Assembly (NCBI GenBank): GCA_003993805.1
Contig: RSEF01000003.1
Coordinates: 103,651,996 to 103,715,995 of the forward strand
Direction: 5' to 3'
DNA from: Himantopus leucocephalus
Lineage: Eukaryota; Chordata; Aves; Charadriiformes; Recurvirostridae
DNA: 64,000 nucleotides
Each line of letters opens with the position of its first letter. Positions within the stretch are counted from its first letter, which is position 1. The notes beneath the pieces were generated by a model. That model saw only the letters and a program-made list of their open reading frames with translations, was not told where the DNA came from and made no database searches. Both the position numbers and the translations under genes were made by a program. Below are positions 22,981 to 36,321 of the stretch, piece after piece.

Positions 22981-25900
22981 CTCGCTGCGTGAATTCTCAG
23001 CCTTCTTACTTCACTGCTGCAGAAAATGGCAATCTGGAATGGGTAGAAGTAATAACATTTCAACTCTTATCTTCAACTGGATCAAATTCAGACAATGAAA
23101 GAAAAAAACCCCAAAGCCTCATCTCCTAATAAACCAAAAATCCCCCATGGTTTTTTTTTCCCCCCCAATTCTTGCAGTAGAAAAAGAAAAGAAATAATTT
23201 ATGGACCAAATCCAACATCTTATAGATCTATGTGATGCTGGGCTTGCTCAGACTATTGTCGTTATAGAAGAACATCATTATAATGAAAAATAGTACTTTA
23301 AAGTGGTGTTTCTATTATAAGCCTTTTCCTGTAGTAGTTGATCATAAAACAGAGATATTCAAGCTCATCTTCATGGCAGGAATTGTCAGATTGCAAGATG
23401 AAACTTGAGCCAGGTCTCCCAAATTATTTAGATTTTCACCTTTTCCAGTCCAACACTAACATGCAAAAGGTGCACACTACCATACGACAGAGAAAGCTGC
23501 ATATGCACATTTCTAGATACCTCACAACACATTGAAAAAATTCTGACAACGTGTTTTCCCCTGGACTTTGCTTTTTTGTTGAAAGCCAAACCTCCTAGGA
23601 GCATTTCCCTGTTTCAATGACTCTTGACCCCTGCTTCTGCCAGGCAGGTTTGAAAGCTTTACAGTTGACTTTTCAGATCCTTGGCCGTGCAGTGGAAATC
23701 CTATCTCTGGGCTGGGGCTCCAGGGCAGGCAGCACCCACAGATCTACTGTGAAAACTGCCTGAGGTAAGTAAACCCAGCACTTCCCAGTGCCCAGGACAG
23801 CCAGCTCTCCAGGCGGTGGGACAGGCCTGGGGGACACCTGATGGCCTCCATCCTGAGACACCAAAGGGTGAACAGCTTTGACACCACGAGCACAGCAGAC
23901 CTTTCAAATTAGGACAGTTTTACCAATGTTATTCAAGGGTAGACAGCACTGCAACTCTCAGAAAATATGATAATTTCATCCAGAAAATGTGATTGGGAAG
24001 AACACAGTTTGTTCTGGAAACATCAAGAGTCTGAAAACATCAAGTCAATCTTGGTTTCATGAACACTCTGGGGACAACTTTCAGTCAGAACTATGAATAT
24101 TTTTTTTTGCCTCTTCAAAACCAGAAATATTACAGCAAACAAGATTTCCTGTATGGCTTGAATGTTTAGAAAAGTAAGAGGAATACAGAGGAGACCAACC
24201 AAAAATACGCGGGTACAAAACCTTCACCTCTGTGTGTTGGTCACTAGATAATCACATCTGCAGGGAACAGGAGATGCTGCCGGGAAAGGAGTGAGAAATG
24301 TTCTCTCCAGCAAAGCAAATCCCTCAAGCACTTCCCTGTACCTCAGCTTTGTCCATCCAAAGCTGCTCTTGCTCTGGGATCCATGCAGGATTTTCTATTT
24401 TCTCAATTCCTTTGGGTTTATTGCTAGTGCTGAAGCTGCTGCTAAAGAGAAAACAAGATTCGTTCCTGCAGCAAAGACAGACTGAGTGATGAAAGTTTAT
24501 TATATGATTAAAAGAGCTAAGCATTTCTTACTCCTTGGCCGAGAAAAGAAGAGGGAACATTTATTGAACAGGAATTATACAGATGGGAGCCTGACTACAG
24601 GTAATGAGACTTTTTCTTGCTGTTATTATGTTGCTAAAAATAGAGAAATGTAGGACAAATATTAGAAAGAAGAGCTACAATGGAAGAAAAGGAAAAAAGA
24701 GCCATCCCTTGGGATACTGCAAATAAGCACGAGATATTGCAAAAAATCAATCCTGCAGCAGAAAAACTTTTGACTAGAGGACATACCACTGCGTGTATTG
24801 TAAGGAGCTCTGAGCATCTGTGCTGCGTTTATTATAACAATGTCTTTATTATTGGGCTGGGGCCTCTCGGGGCTACTGTTTATGACTATGACTCTATGGC
24901 ACTGAAGTGACACCAAGCAGTCAACTCTCCTATAATATGTTTCTAATACTCTTTTTTCACAGACCCAGAAATTTCTACGCAGCAAACTCCTGGTACTCTT
25001 GCTTAGGCTCAGTGACACCTCACCTCTCAAAATGTCTGGGGGAGTTTGGGGTGCTGCGTAGTGCAGAGGAACACTGGGCTATTTTGACCAACTATGATTT
25101 CCACGTATTCCATAATTACTCATTTGCTAAAGATTCAGTTTCCCATTTGGAAACCTGGCCTAATAAACTAATTTCTGCAGATGCCAGACTTCTGGCCAAC
25201 CATCTGATACTTGTAGCCCGCCATACGGTTACCCATATGTAACCATGTTAATGGCAATAAAAATAAAGATGAAAACAAAAAAAGTAAAACAGATAGTTGA
25301 GCTGTTTGACACTAAGGTAATTCAGTTTCCTCTTCAAAGGCGAATGAAACAGAATGCCATACACTTCCCATGGAAATCACAGAAAAGGCATAAACAACTG
25401 TTCAGCTAAAAAATTGAACCTGTCACAGAGTCTCTAATGACTCCTTTTTATGAAAAAGCCTTGTAGAATATTAGCTCTGCTTAAACAGGCAGTTTCAAGA
25501 ACAAAGGAAAACAGAGGAACAAACTATTCCAATGTATCGCCCCTGAAATCTTCCAGCACCTGGTGGAGAAGTTTTAAAAGCAGCTGAAAAAGGTCACAGC
25601 AACTGCCACTCACAGAGACTTCCAGTGCTCTCAGCCCCACTACTATGCAAAATGCACTTTGGGGCATTTCTCCTCACTTTCCCTCCTATGCCTTCTGAAA
25701 AGATCAGCTGGGAAGACAGCAGTAACCTAGGAAATCAGCAGGACTGTCCACCTGCAGCCATTCACCATTAATGGAAAAAGTTGCTAGAAAAGGAGCACTC
25801 TGATAGATGAGAGTACCATGTGCCTCACAACCCAAGCGCTACTCACCCTGGGGTGTTACAGGGACCTGCTATGAAAAGGTTGGATTTGGTGTCCCAGCCC

Positions 25901-28900
25901 CAGGGATGCCAGCAAAGCAAATGCCCCATCAGCTCAGTGGCTGTAGGCATGAGGAGGGAATGAGAATGAAACCCCCCCAGGAAACTAGAAGGCAATGTCC
26001 AGTACAGCAAGGAGGTACAAGGTGGGAGCAAGACCACTTTTTACTGAGGTCTTGTGAGTGAAACTGTCTTGATGAAATCCCATATCACGTGTCCTATTAG
26101 AGCACAAGAGTTTCAACTGCAATTCTATGTCTAATGAAACTCTGCCTATAGGGTTAGATCTTGCCACCCTGCTTGGTCGCTGTGGGCAATGTCAGTATGA
26201 GCCTCTGAGGTTCTCATATTTCATACACATCTGTGGCATATGAACAAATAGAATCCTTCCAAAAGACTGTCCTCTGATACCCTGACTTCTGTAAAGGTTC
26301 GTTGGATTTTCCAGGGTTTGCTACCCATGGGAAGACGATTAGGAGGGAAAAAAAGAAATATACACTGATCATTCTGGAAGTAGATAAGCACTAATGCTGT
26401 ACATTTAAACTGTCTTTGGTAAATAAATTACCAAAAGCAAATTGCCACAAATAAATAATACCGCCACTAATAAATAACAGTGTGGAGGAATCATTTCTGT
26501 ATGCGCTACGTGGTTGCATTTTCATATTGACTAGACTAGTTTATGAGCTACGTGTCAACTGTTTACGATTAGGGCTGCTTCTGTATTTAAGTGGTGTACA
26601 CTATAAAATTCATGGGATTTAAAATGCTATCTGTGTTCTGTCTCATGTAAGGGGTGATAGACACCCTTAATTTGTAAGCATTAGCAAAATGAGATGCAGT
26701 TGCAGAAAATGTAATTGGATCATCTTTGTATTTTATGTCAGCATGTCTAAGCGCTGTTAAAGGATGCACAATGCATACAATGCAATCTGACAGCAAATAG
26801 AGTAACTGTTGTAGGTATGACAAATAATAGCAGACTTCACTTTTCATTGTCATTTTTTTCATAGGCAATATCCAATAAACAAGAAAGCTATAAGACTGCA
26901 TAGAAACTTAATAGTTTTAAAACCTTTCTTACATTATGTCCATAATCACCGTTCCATTTGGAACACATGGAAGGCTGTCTCTGTTTCCAAACAGAGAAAC
27001 TCTATTTTAATCACAATCTCATCTTCAGTTATTATTACCTTGAAACTTGGAAACATATATCATGAAATGACGTGAAAGACTCAGTTAGAGCATGTTACAT
27101 TTTTTAACTCAACATTAGTCTGTCAATAACACAAGTTAATCATTACCTGAGCTGCAATCTGCATTTTTAAGGAGCTCATTAGCGTCATCACTAGACACAG
27201 TTGTATATGAAGATTACTTCAGTTTTTCTTCTGGTGACAGCATGAGGTGTCATCCCTTCATTCACATGGTCTCCTTGCTTCAAAATAATTTACTTTAGGC
27301 AAATCAGTCCTGAGAGCATCTTCTGAGGATCATGCTTCCAGCTTAGTTGTTAAAGAACATGATGAATAACATGATGTTAAAGAAAATGATGTGTCTTGTG
27401 CCACGATCTGCGCAGGTCAGAAAACCTTCCAGCTCCATGGATGAGGCTGCTTTACAAAAAGGTGAAGAGCTGCTGTTGACTGCAGTGTAACAGCCAGCTT
27501 TCCAGAGTACTCTCTCCTTTCTTAGGACCTTTAGCATCAAGAAAAAACAAAGGTGTTTTAATTACATTGCCGTTTCTCATAACATATTAGGACACACAAA
27601 AGTATCTGAGTGGAAGGCACCAAAAGAGTTGAACGAGGATGCTGGTAATGCTTGCATTAAGAAGTAAGGATATCTCTTTTTTTACTAGAGGTCTGTTCTG
27701 ACAAGCCTCTTCAAGTTTGCCTCTTGCAGTAGGTTTATTTGATTTTTGCATTTACTTTGTGTTTAATGAACACCTTTAAAAAACTCCATACTAGTTTGTG
27801 GATTTTTTTTTTTCCATTTCTCACCAAACAGATGCAAAACCCACATGAATTGGGTTTGGGTGGGTTTTTTGCATTCCCCTTTCGTTGCAGTACAGTATCT
27901 CGTTCCTCCCTTTAAAACGCAAAGCAAAGTCATTCCTCTGTAGAGAATGAGGGCCAGATAGCAGAAAAAGCAGAGGGGACCCAGGGGTGAGTAAGTTGAA
28001 AAGAGCACAGGGAGCAACAGACCAACTGGAGTTTGTTTTGTTAATCTAGCACCTACTTTTTTTGATCAAGGATTGTCTTCCTTAAAGTGCCCAGCACAGC
28101 TGGAGTCCTAAATTTTCCAGCTGATTCATGAATTCAAGTGTGTGATAAGACCTATACAAAATATTTATGCCAATCACAGCTCAGTGGAAATACCTGCAAA
28201 ACCATTTTTCCTCTATGTTCACCAAAGGCACACAGATGCTGTTCACTGCAATGCACGCACAGCCAAACATCCCCCCTGTTTCCATGCAGTGAGGTGCAGT
28301 CTCACAGCAGAGGATATCTGTGCAGAACGCTGACTGTACAGCAGTGACTAAAGTACAATAAATAAATAAATGTGCTTAATTTATTGTATTTAATTTATGA
28401 GCCTGACAAATTACAGGAGCACCCAAAGCAGTTTGTGAGCATACTTCTCTTTTGAGAAAGTACATGCAAATTACACTAATTAAAAAACTTGTTCTACCAC
28501 AGTTGTACAAGATCTTGAAGGGCAAACAGAAAAGCAAGCAGGTAGGGAAAAAATACAGAGCATTTTATCTGTATACTTTTCAAGCACACGATGCTTTTAA
28601 CTGGCAAATTTAATTTCTGGATGCCCTTGAGGATTCAAAAAGTTCTGAGCCTTGCAGAACTGAGGCAGTGGTTGTAAAGTGTCTGGTGGAAGGCAGCTCC
28701 CGGAACACCATGCAGCTGGTTTTTATTTCAGATGCCACCAAAAAACAGACCTTTTTCATTCTGCTGATAAGTAACTAAACATTTATATATAAAGCACTTA
28801 CAGGAGGAATTTCAATCACCCAACCTAGTATTTACAGCTAGAGTATACAACCCCTCAGTGCAGACTACTTAAAACCGCCTATAAGAGAATTCACTGCTTT

Positions 28901-30407
28901 CTGTGCATTAACCTCATTCTGCCTGTTATGATTCTTTCTTAGCTGCTGTGTCTGATGGCTATTGGCTTTGTATCTTTTATCTTAGAATCAAGTTATTTTC
29001 CACTGCCCGCAATATGTACTTATTGCAGGGAATAACTGCTCCAAACAAAAAGGTAGAAACCCAGTGTGGATTTAAACATTCTTTCTTTATTACACAAAAG
29101 TAAGAAATGTGGGCCTGAATCACCACCTATTTTATTTTTGTTAAACTACAGAGGCAGAGAGGGATGCTGCCCAGGTCCCCGAAGTAGATAACAATCTTAG
29201 GTTAAAATGAAGTCAAGAATATTTCTGTGGATAAACATACTCAAAATCAGATAAGAACAGGAACTGGAATTCTCCTTCCTTCGGAAAGTCTGAAACTTGA
29301 AAGCAAGTTTCTTTCCAAAATGGAATTTAAAAAAAAGTTGGCATTGCTCATGGAATGAGAATTTGAAATCTTTAATGGAAAAAATCAGAAACTGCATTTC
29401 TTTTCTTACTTTTCAAAGGGCAGTCAACCACCTTGGGCTCTCCAGAGTCTGGCAACCTACAAAATAGGGATATTTTTTGGATAAAAAAGGCAGACATGCT
29501 CCCTGGAAGACAGGAAAACTTTAGCCACAGAATAGCCCTCCAACAGGGGGGAGTGCTTCCTCTATAAGCACTGAATGTACCGGGACTTCGTTTCTCATGC
29601 CTGTGGGGGTAGAAGAGAACGTCCACAGGGCACTAGTCTATTTTATCACAGTTAAGGAACAACTGAGCTAACTTTCATACCAGGTCTTGAAAAGCTCTGA
29701 AATTATGCAAGTTGGGCTTGAAAGAGGAATTACAGCTTCATTACAAGAGGAGACTAAGGACAATCCAGCTCTTGGAAGATGAGGTATTCTGTTTGATCAG
29801 TGAGTTGGTTTTAAACTGATTTCTAGAATACTTCCATTGGTTATTCCTTTTTTCATTGCAGTACCATTTCCAAAATTTAGTTTTAACAGTAAGACTTTAA
29901 GGCTTCTCTTGAAATGACCAAATGAAACTGTCAAAGCTTGCAAAAAAAATGTCCAAAAGTTGAGTCACTTCATAAAAATTCTGTAATTTTTTTAGTCAAT
30001 GTGGAAAGTGGGTGAAAAAATATAAATAATTTTATGAAATTGCTTCATGTGCTCTTGACAATATAAAGGCTTTCTTAATTCATAAATGAAATCAATATGA
30101 AATTATATTCATATAAAAATGTACACACAAATGCATTCTTTTAATAAATCATCAGAAAAGAATAAATAAACCTGGACACCACATGTGGCACATGCACTAA
30201 TAATCCCTTTCTGAGCATTTTACAATCCTCGCAGAAGAGCAAAATTTTGAGGAAAAAATTCAGTGAGGAAGACATTCTGCTGGACAGACACCTGGCCAGA
30301 AGACTACCACAGAAAGAGAGAAAACACCAGAATAACTCTGCAAAAAATTCAGGTCCATTGACTCATACACGAACACAAGAATGTTCATTTCTTACTCTTA
30401 AACACAC
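22981..30407. other. AT-rich non-coding DNA
   Basis: No repeat recognised. One GC-richer patch (about 23680-23860) with splice-like flanks is annotated separately. Frames at 24662-25030 and 24907-25242 overlap on opposite strands and match nothing. A short AATA run lies at about 28357-28372. Confidence 0.5.
23677..23764 (+). other. Speculative 88-base exon-like segment
   Basis: Seen: a TTGACTTTTCAG acceptor-like end at 23665-23676 and a perfect CTGAG/GTAAGT donor at 23765. The 88 bases between are GC-richer than the surroundings and open in one frame (first codon 23679), ending IYCENCL before the donor. I recognise no protein. One consensus donor and acceptor pair is expected by chance in a window this size, and no second exon can be linked. 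It could also be a lncRNA or UTR exon. Confidence 0.15.
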
Positions 30408-30996
30408 ATGGGGGTGTTGGTGGATGAGAAACTCAACATGAGCCGGCAATGTGTCCTCGCGGCCCAGAAAGCCAACCATATCTTGGGCTGCATCAAAAGA
30501 AGTGTGGCCAGCAGGTCAAGGGAGGTGATTCTGCCCCCTCTACTCCACTCTTGTGAGATCCCACCTGGAATATTGCATCCAGCTATGGAGCCCTCAGCAC
30601 ATGAAGGACATGGATCTGTTGGAGTGGGTCCAGAGGACCGCCACAAAGATGACCAGAGGTCTGGAGCACCTCTCTTATGAGGACAGGCTGAGACAGCTGG
30701 GGTTATTCAGCCTGGAGAAGAGAAGGCTCTGGGAAGACCTTATAGCAGCCTTCCAGTATCTAAATGGGGCCTACAGGAAAGCTGGAGAGGGACATTTTGC
30801 CAGGGCATGTAGTGATAGGACTAGGGGTAATGGCTTCGTACTGGAAGAGGGTAGATTTAGAATAGATATCAGGAAGAAATTTTTCATTATGAGGGTGGTG
30901 AGGCACTGGAACAGGTTGCCCAGGGAAGCTGTGGCTGCCCCGTCTCTGGAGGTGTTCAAGGCCAGGCTGGATGGGGCTTTGAGCAACCTGGTCTAG
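30408..30996 (+). pseudogene. CR1 ORF2 C-terminal fragment, one frameshift
   Basis: Encodes only the end of the CR1 reverse transcriptase: GVLVDEKLNMS, then 'ILGCIKRSVASRSREVILP', then, one frame over, 'HLEYCIQLWSPQHMKDMDLL', '[11 protein letters not shown]', '[10 protein letters not shown]', 'RHWNRLPREAV' and the terminal LV-stop. The switch is explained by one extra C in the C5 run at 30534-30538, where the family has four. The catalytic FADD region and everything upstream are missing, so the fragment cannot be active. Shared blocks with the copy at 10103-10672 confirm the same family. Confidence 0.9.
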
Positions 30997-31085
30997 TGGA
31001 AGGTGTCCATGCAGGGTGGTTGGTACTAGATGATCTTTAAGGTCCCTTCCAACCTAAACCATTCTGTGATTCTATGATTCTGTGA
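30408..31085 (+). mobile_element. CR1 LINE, 5'-truncated, complete 3' end
   Basis: A 678-base CR1 copy from the C-terminal third of ORF2 through the stop codon (TAG at 30994-30996) and the 3' UTR ('ggtcccttccaacctaaacc') to the terminal repeat ATTCTGTGATTCTATGATTCTGTGA ending at 31085. The start is abrupt near 30408, as expected from incomplete reverse transcription. No target duplication is evident, which is usual for CR1. It is the best preserved CR1 in the window. Confidence 0.95.
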
Positions 31086-34000
31086 AATACTGACAGAAAA
31101 GTCCAAATAGGAAGAACTGTGACTGCATTTACGTGTGCATCAAGGGATCAGTCAGTGAGTGGCAAGGAGGAAAAAACACTGGGGACAAGGAAAATGCGGT
31201 GCCAAGAAATATGCAATACCCCATCCAGCAATCATGTTCAGGTGTATCCAGATGTTAATGCAGTTTGAAACTAATGACTGCATTTATTTTTGCATCGCCC
31301 GTTCTCCTGATGGAAGAACCTTTCCAAAACCCTGTCAGGCACAGGAACAGCCAGGGCAAGGGGAGCTCAGCTGCCTGGGGGTGGGGGAGCTGGAAGCCAT
31401 GAGAACAGCCTTTCCCATCAGTGCCTCTGCTCCCCTGGGAGTTCTGGAAACAAATCCCTTAATGTCCCCTCTTGGATGAACCCCATGTCTGCTCCGACAG
31501 AGTGATCTGAGGAAAGGTCTGTCCAGTTACAACTACTAGTACTTCTGATCCAGTAATGGTTTTTGCAGGAAACAGTATAAAATCTTTCTTTCCCTTGCTC
31601 TGGCTCTGTTTGCATACAAAAATGTTCATGTCAGTGTTAGCATTTCTTTCCTTCCTGAAAAATAAAAAAAAAGGAAAAAGAGAGGGGAAGGTGAAGCCAC
31701 TTACCATTTCTTTATAAATTTTTATTAGAAATCCTCTTCTCAAGATAATTGGATCATTTCTCTTATCCACAGAGCTGAGACAAAGAAATGACAAAGAAAT
31801 ATAAAAATATGTCTGTGACAGAGTGTTGAAAATGAACGAAAGGATTTGAAGGTACTCTGGAGAAGGAAATAAAAGATAGATTTAGTTATTTTTACAGTTC
31901 AGAGCTGTTAATGTTTCATAATGCTGAGAAATAAGGCAGAATTCATGTTTATGTTAGTTTGAAAATGCTGAGAAGGGAGCCTTTCAAACTTATTATTAAT
32001 AATACCTTCTTGAGCTCTTTCTTAAAGCCAATTTATGGGCCTGAAAAGTCCACTGTACCTTTAGAGCTTTAGAGCTTTTTCTTCCTGGGTCACCCAGACT
32101 GACAGGAGCATCCCAAGGTTCAACACAACCCAGGCTACGCTGCTGCGGAGCCTTTACGGCCAAATAAAGAGTCTGGGTCTCGGTGACGGGGGCTGGAATC
32201 GATCCCAAATGAAAAAGAAACTGGAGGAACTGAGTGAACCATGAAACTGCCTAAATGTATACATTAGATTATGTGAAACGCTAACATCTCTCTTGGCCAG
32301 TAACTTGACAGCTTTAAGTCTGATACTTAAGCCTGATGCTTTTATTGTTTGGATATGAAAAATATTCATTGAAATGGATGGCTGCAGGGTTGTTGGTTTT
32401 TTTGTTTTTTTTTTTCTTCTGGAAACAGACTCCCATTGCAAGTAATTTGGCTGATTCTCAAGGACAAGGTAAAAATGAGGGATCCCAACCAACTGTTAGC
32501 TCCTGATTTCATTGCAAGTGAAAGGGATTCAATGCTTTGTGGGATCAAATCTTCCTGGAATTAGGTATGGGATAATCAAAAGCAAATATATTCAGACTTC
32601 CAGATGTTCAAAATAACAATCTGGATTCAAATGTAGTATTTCTGATTAACTGTGAACCTTGCAATAGTTGGAAAATTCAATGGTATGGTATACATGTGCT
32701 TTCTACAGCCACAGCATTGCTTCCACATTATTTGAAATGAGGCTTAGCACAACAGAGCTAAGGTAGAGTTGTACTGATATACAGAGGAATATTTTCCTAT
32801 ATATTAGGAAATGTTCCTATATATTAGGAATATTTTCCTAAATAAAATATAAACAAAATGGACCAAGGTCAGCGGTCCAGGATGGACACCAAACTGCAGG
32901 TTTGTTTTAGTCCCTGGGTATCTTATTCAAACAATCAGATGGTTTTGTTGTGTAAAGAAACGCTAATACTATGTGATGACCCCATGAAAAAAGACCTTGA
33001 GGTTTCTCTTTCACTCCATAAGCAAATATAAAATTACACGGATTTTTAATTTTTAAGGGAACTAAGGCATTGGCTCCACTGGTTTCACATAGACCTCACT
33101 GGGTATAAAATCAATGGCTTTGACTGGCAGGGTATGCAGGAAACACTTATTTCCTCTACCTTTTCCTGAAAGGGGGCAGATGACAGTTAGAAGGAAGAAT
33201 TGTTGTATTTGGCAATGAAGACATAGGTTTGGTTAACCATTCTGACTGGAAAGTATAGTTAAAAAAAAATCATTTTTAAGTTCTTACATGTTATCTTGTT
33301 TAGATACCCTATGTAAAATAAAATTTATTTAAGCAATGAAACATAATTAGGGTTAAAAGAGACGCAGAGTATACATTTGCATTAAAAGCAACAACTTCCT
33401 TATCACACCATCTGCTTGCTGTTATTTTTCTAGAGCAATTGAAATGGCCAGAAAATGAAAGACATTAGAATTTTATGCTACTGTCTGAACACGTAGATAG
33501 TTTAAAAATCAATAAAATGTTAATTGAAGTCCGGTTTTTGGTCATGCTGAGCAGGCAAAGTTCCCACTAATTCAGTAGGCACTGCAGTTTCTCAACACCT
33601 TTGAAAACACATAAAAAATTGTTTAGGTAACTAAATACATCTTAAAAATGCCAAATAGGTCAGCATATTTTAAAATTTTGCCCCAATTACTTTACACATA
33701 GTATGCACTGGACTGTTAGCTAGAAACCATATGTCTGGATAAAATTTGTATGCAATAAATTCAGATTAATCACATTGAAAGACAGTGGAATAGAGCAACA
33801 AAAATTCCTAGAGAATGAAAACAAACCCAGTAGAAAAGCAGTGGAAAAATAGAAGCTGATGTATTCCAACACTCTTACCTAGAATATGCTCTCCCAATCT
33901 CTACACATGGACTGTCTGGGCAAAAAATGGCCCTTTCATTTGTCAAAAGTATTACCGTAGTGTCTGTGTGATATATGCATCTATCTGGAATCACAGTGAC

Positions 34001-36193
34001 AATAAAACTGATAGCTGTGTGGTTTATAATGTAAGAATCTGGAACTAGTACAAGACAGAGCTGTATACCCAGCCGTTAACTCTGTTAGATACTGGTTCCT
34101 TCTCAAAGCCTGTTGGGGCTTTCCTAAGATATAACCTTACCAGTAAAGTATGCTATAATGTGATTTGGCCTTTCTCCAGCCTGAAACAAAGAAGCCATAG
34201 TTTTGCTTAGGTCTATAGGTTAATCTGACTTCACTTTGCTCCACAAAATTAATTCTGAAAACATAAGAAATGAATTTTCCTGATCAGTTGTGCAAATATG
34301 ATTAATAAAAGACATATTTTTTCTGTTTAAACATCACAGTGCCTTAAATATCTCTCCTAGTAGCCTGGAGACAAACTTTTGGCACCAGTGCACAATGTGC
34401 ATCTGAGTGGTTCTGAACCATTGCAGAGATCAAACTGTACTTGCATAATCCAAGTTCCCATGGAAAGCTGTTTGACATTATCTGTCAGCCTCTTGCTCTT
34501 TATGATCAGTGTAGGATGGATGTGTCAGGAAAGGAATCAGCATCATAGCCCTGAACTCTGCAAGAAAGGGAGCTCGGGAGAGGGGAAAAAAAAAAAAAGA
34601 AATAAAAAGAAGCTATTCAGTGGTAAAAGGAGTGCTACAGAAAACAGGAATTGGATTTCATTGAATACCTGGGTCTTGTTAGAGCTGCCCGTAGTATGGT
34701 TTTTCCTTCGATGTAATGTCTATGCACACACAAAAAATATGTTGCACGGCAGGAGGTCATTGCCACAAGTTAAATGATGTGATTCCAGCTAGTAAAATGT
34801 CTCATTCTGTAGTATACACTTTAAATACTTAGACATAAATTGTACATTACACTCTATGCCGTAGAGTTCTCATAAACGTGTTTTGTTCAGGTCAAATTTT
34901 AAAGGCCCAGCTAACCTCTGTATCCATTCAGAGTATCTGTAAAACAGCATCTGGAAAGCCGAGTAGAGCCACGTAAGGACAAAATTTTCTAAAATGGGTT
35001 GCACTGGTATGAGGTTGCATATACTGGTGTCAAAGGTTATGCACAAATGCACCTCAAGGGTAAAAAAAAACAAGGTGAAGGAGGAACACCTCCAACAAAG
35101 TCAGGCTTCATTAGTATTCAGTGTTAAATGAGAGAGACATTGGGAAGAGAGCTTGGTCAAGGGAACATAAAAGTCATTAGAAGCATGGCTTCCCATAGGT
35201 TGGATGCTTAATAACTTCTGAAAGGGTGGAAGGGATTCAAACCACAGTTTGCTCATGTTTCTGCATATGATGTTTTCCATGGGGGAGGACAAAAGAAGAA
35301 GGAAAATGTGTCTTTGCCTCAAAGAAGACGAATGAGATGGGGGAACTGTGTGTAGAAGAAAGGGTAAGAATGTCCTGAAGGGGGGCATTTTTTCAAGGTA
35401 GCTGCAGAGCTTACATATGCTTTATGTAAGGCATGATTATTACTTTTCCTTTGGTGTAAAGCCTCGGTGTTGGCAGTTTTTCATCCCAGATGATCTAATC
35501 TCTTTCCAGTCCAGGTTTTTCTCCCCTTAGCTCATTTGTCATATACTGTAAATATGACAAATAATGATACAGTTGAAACACTGAGAGCCCACAGAGGGCC
35601 CACATCATTCCTTATAATGGGTTCATCACACTCCCCCGCAGAAAATTGTTCAAGATCTTGTTAACTTGTGTTCAGTAGGTCGTCTGTGTCTGACATTTTG
35701 CTCTGTGTGTCCTGTTACCTGGGAGAAGAAACTATTGCACTTTATAAAGTATATGAATTGCTTCATTCTCCCCCCAGGCAAAATGCAACCGCGCACGTAA
35801 GCCCCCAGACTGCAAAGGCCTGTATGAGAGCTGCCCTTGGATTAGGATGCTGCCCACAGAGCCCCGATTGGGCAGGAGAGGTTTGGAAGATGGTCTTTGC
35901 TGTTCGCGCTGCAAATTTAGGTCAGCAAGAATATTTAGTAGAGATTAGATCTGCATATTTACCACGAGAGGCCAAGATCCAGGATTTGAATTCTTATTTC
36001 AACAAACTGCTTTGGTTTGAGTGAATTCTTCCCCATTTTCCAGCAAGAAGGCCTCTGGAGTTGGTTGTCAAACTGAACTAATGCCAAATTCCTTGAAGCG
36101 GTTCCTTCCTCCAGTCCACATTGTCTTCATCCCTTTCAGATTCAGATGGAACCACATGATTTTCATCGAGTTACCGGATTTCTAACAGCAAAT
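31086..36193. other. AT-rich non-coding DNA
   Basis: Nothing recognised apart from a palindromic cluster at 32794-32840. The 118-codon frame at 35668-36024 and the 132-codon frame at 34379-34777 (with a low-complexity Lys/Gly stretch over an A-run) have no family resemblance. Confidence 0.55.
32794..32840. repeat. Tandem palindromes TTCCTA-n5-TAGGAA
   Basis: The 17-base inverted repeat TTCCTATATATTAGGAA occurs at 32794-32810 and again at 32814-32830 (20-base period). The second copy's TTAGGAA also pairs with the next TTCCTAA (about 32834-32840). The result is a nested hairpin-forming cluster. It may be replication-slippage derived; no function is implied. Confidence 0.75.
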
Positions 36194-36321
36194 GAGGACA
36201 GGTTGGATGGGGCTTTGAGCAACCTGGTCTAGCAGGAGGTGTCCCTGCCCATGGCAGGGGCGATTGGAACTAGATGACCTTTAAGGTCCATTCCAACCTA
36301 AACCATTCTATGATTCTATGA
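36194..36321 (+). mobile_element. CR1 LINE 3' terminal fragment
   Basis: Contains 'ggttggatggggctttgagcaacctggtctag' (the last ORF2 codons and stop), the 3' UTR with 'gactagatgacctttaaggtc'-type sequence, and the ATTCTATGATTCTATGA tail. Very short 5'-truncated insertion with only about ten codons of ORF2. Confidence 0.92.

Noticed and set aside
34379..34777. 132-codon frame with a Lys-rich middle
   Set aside because: The Lys stretch is an A-run; the rest shows no recognisable motif.
35668..36024. 118-codon frame with a Cys-rich start
   Set aside because: No family match and no supporting splice or promoter signals.
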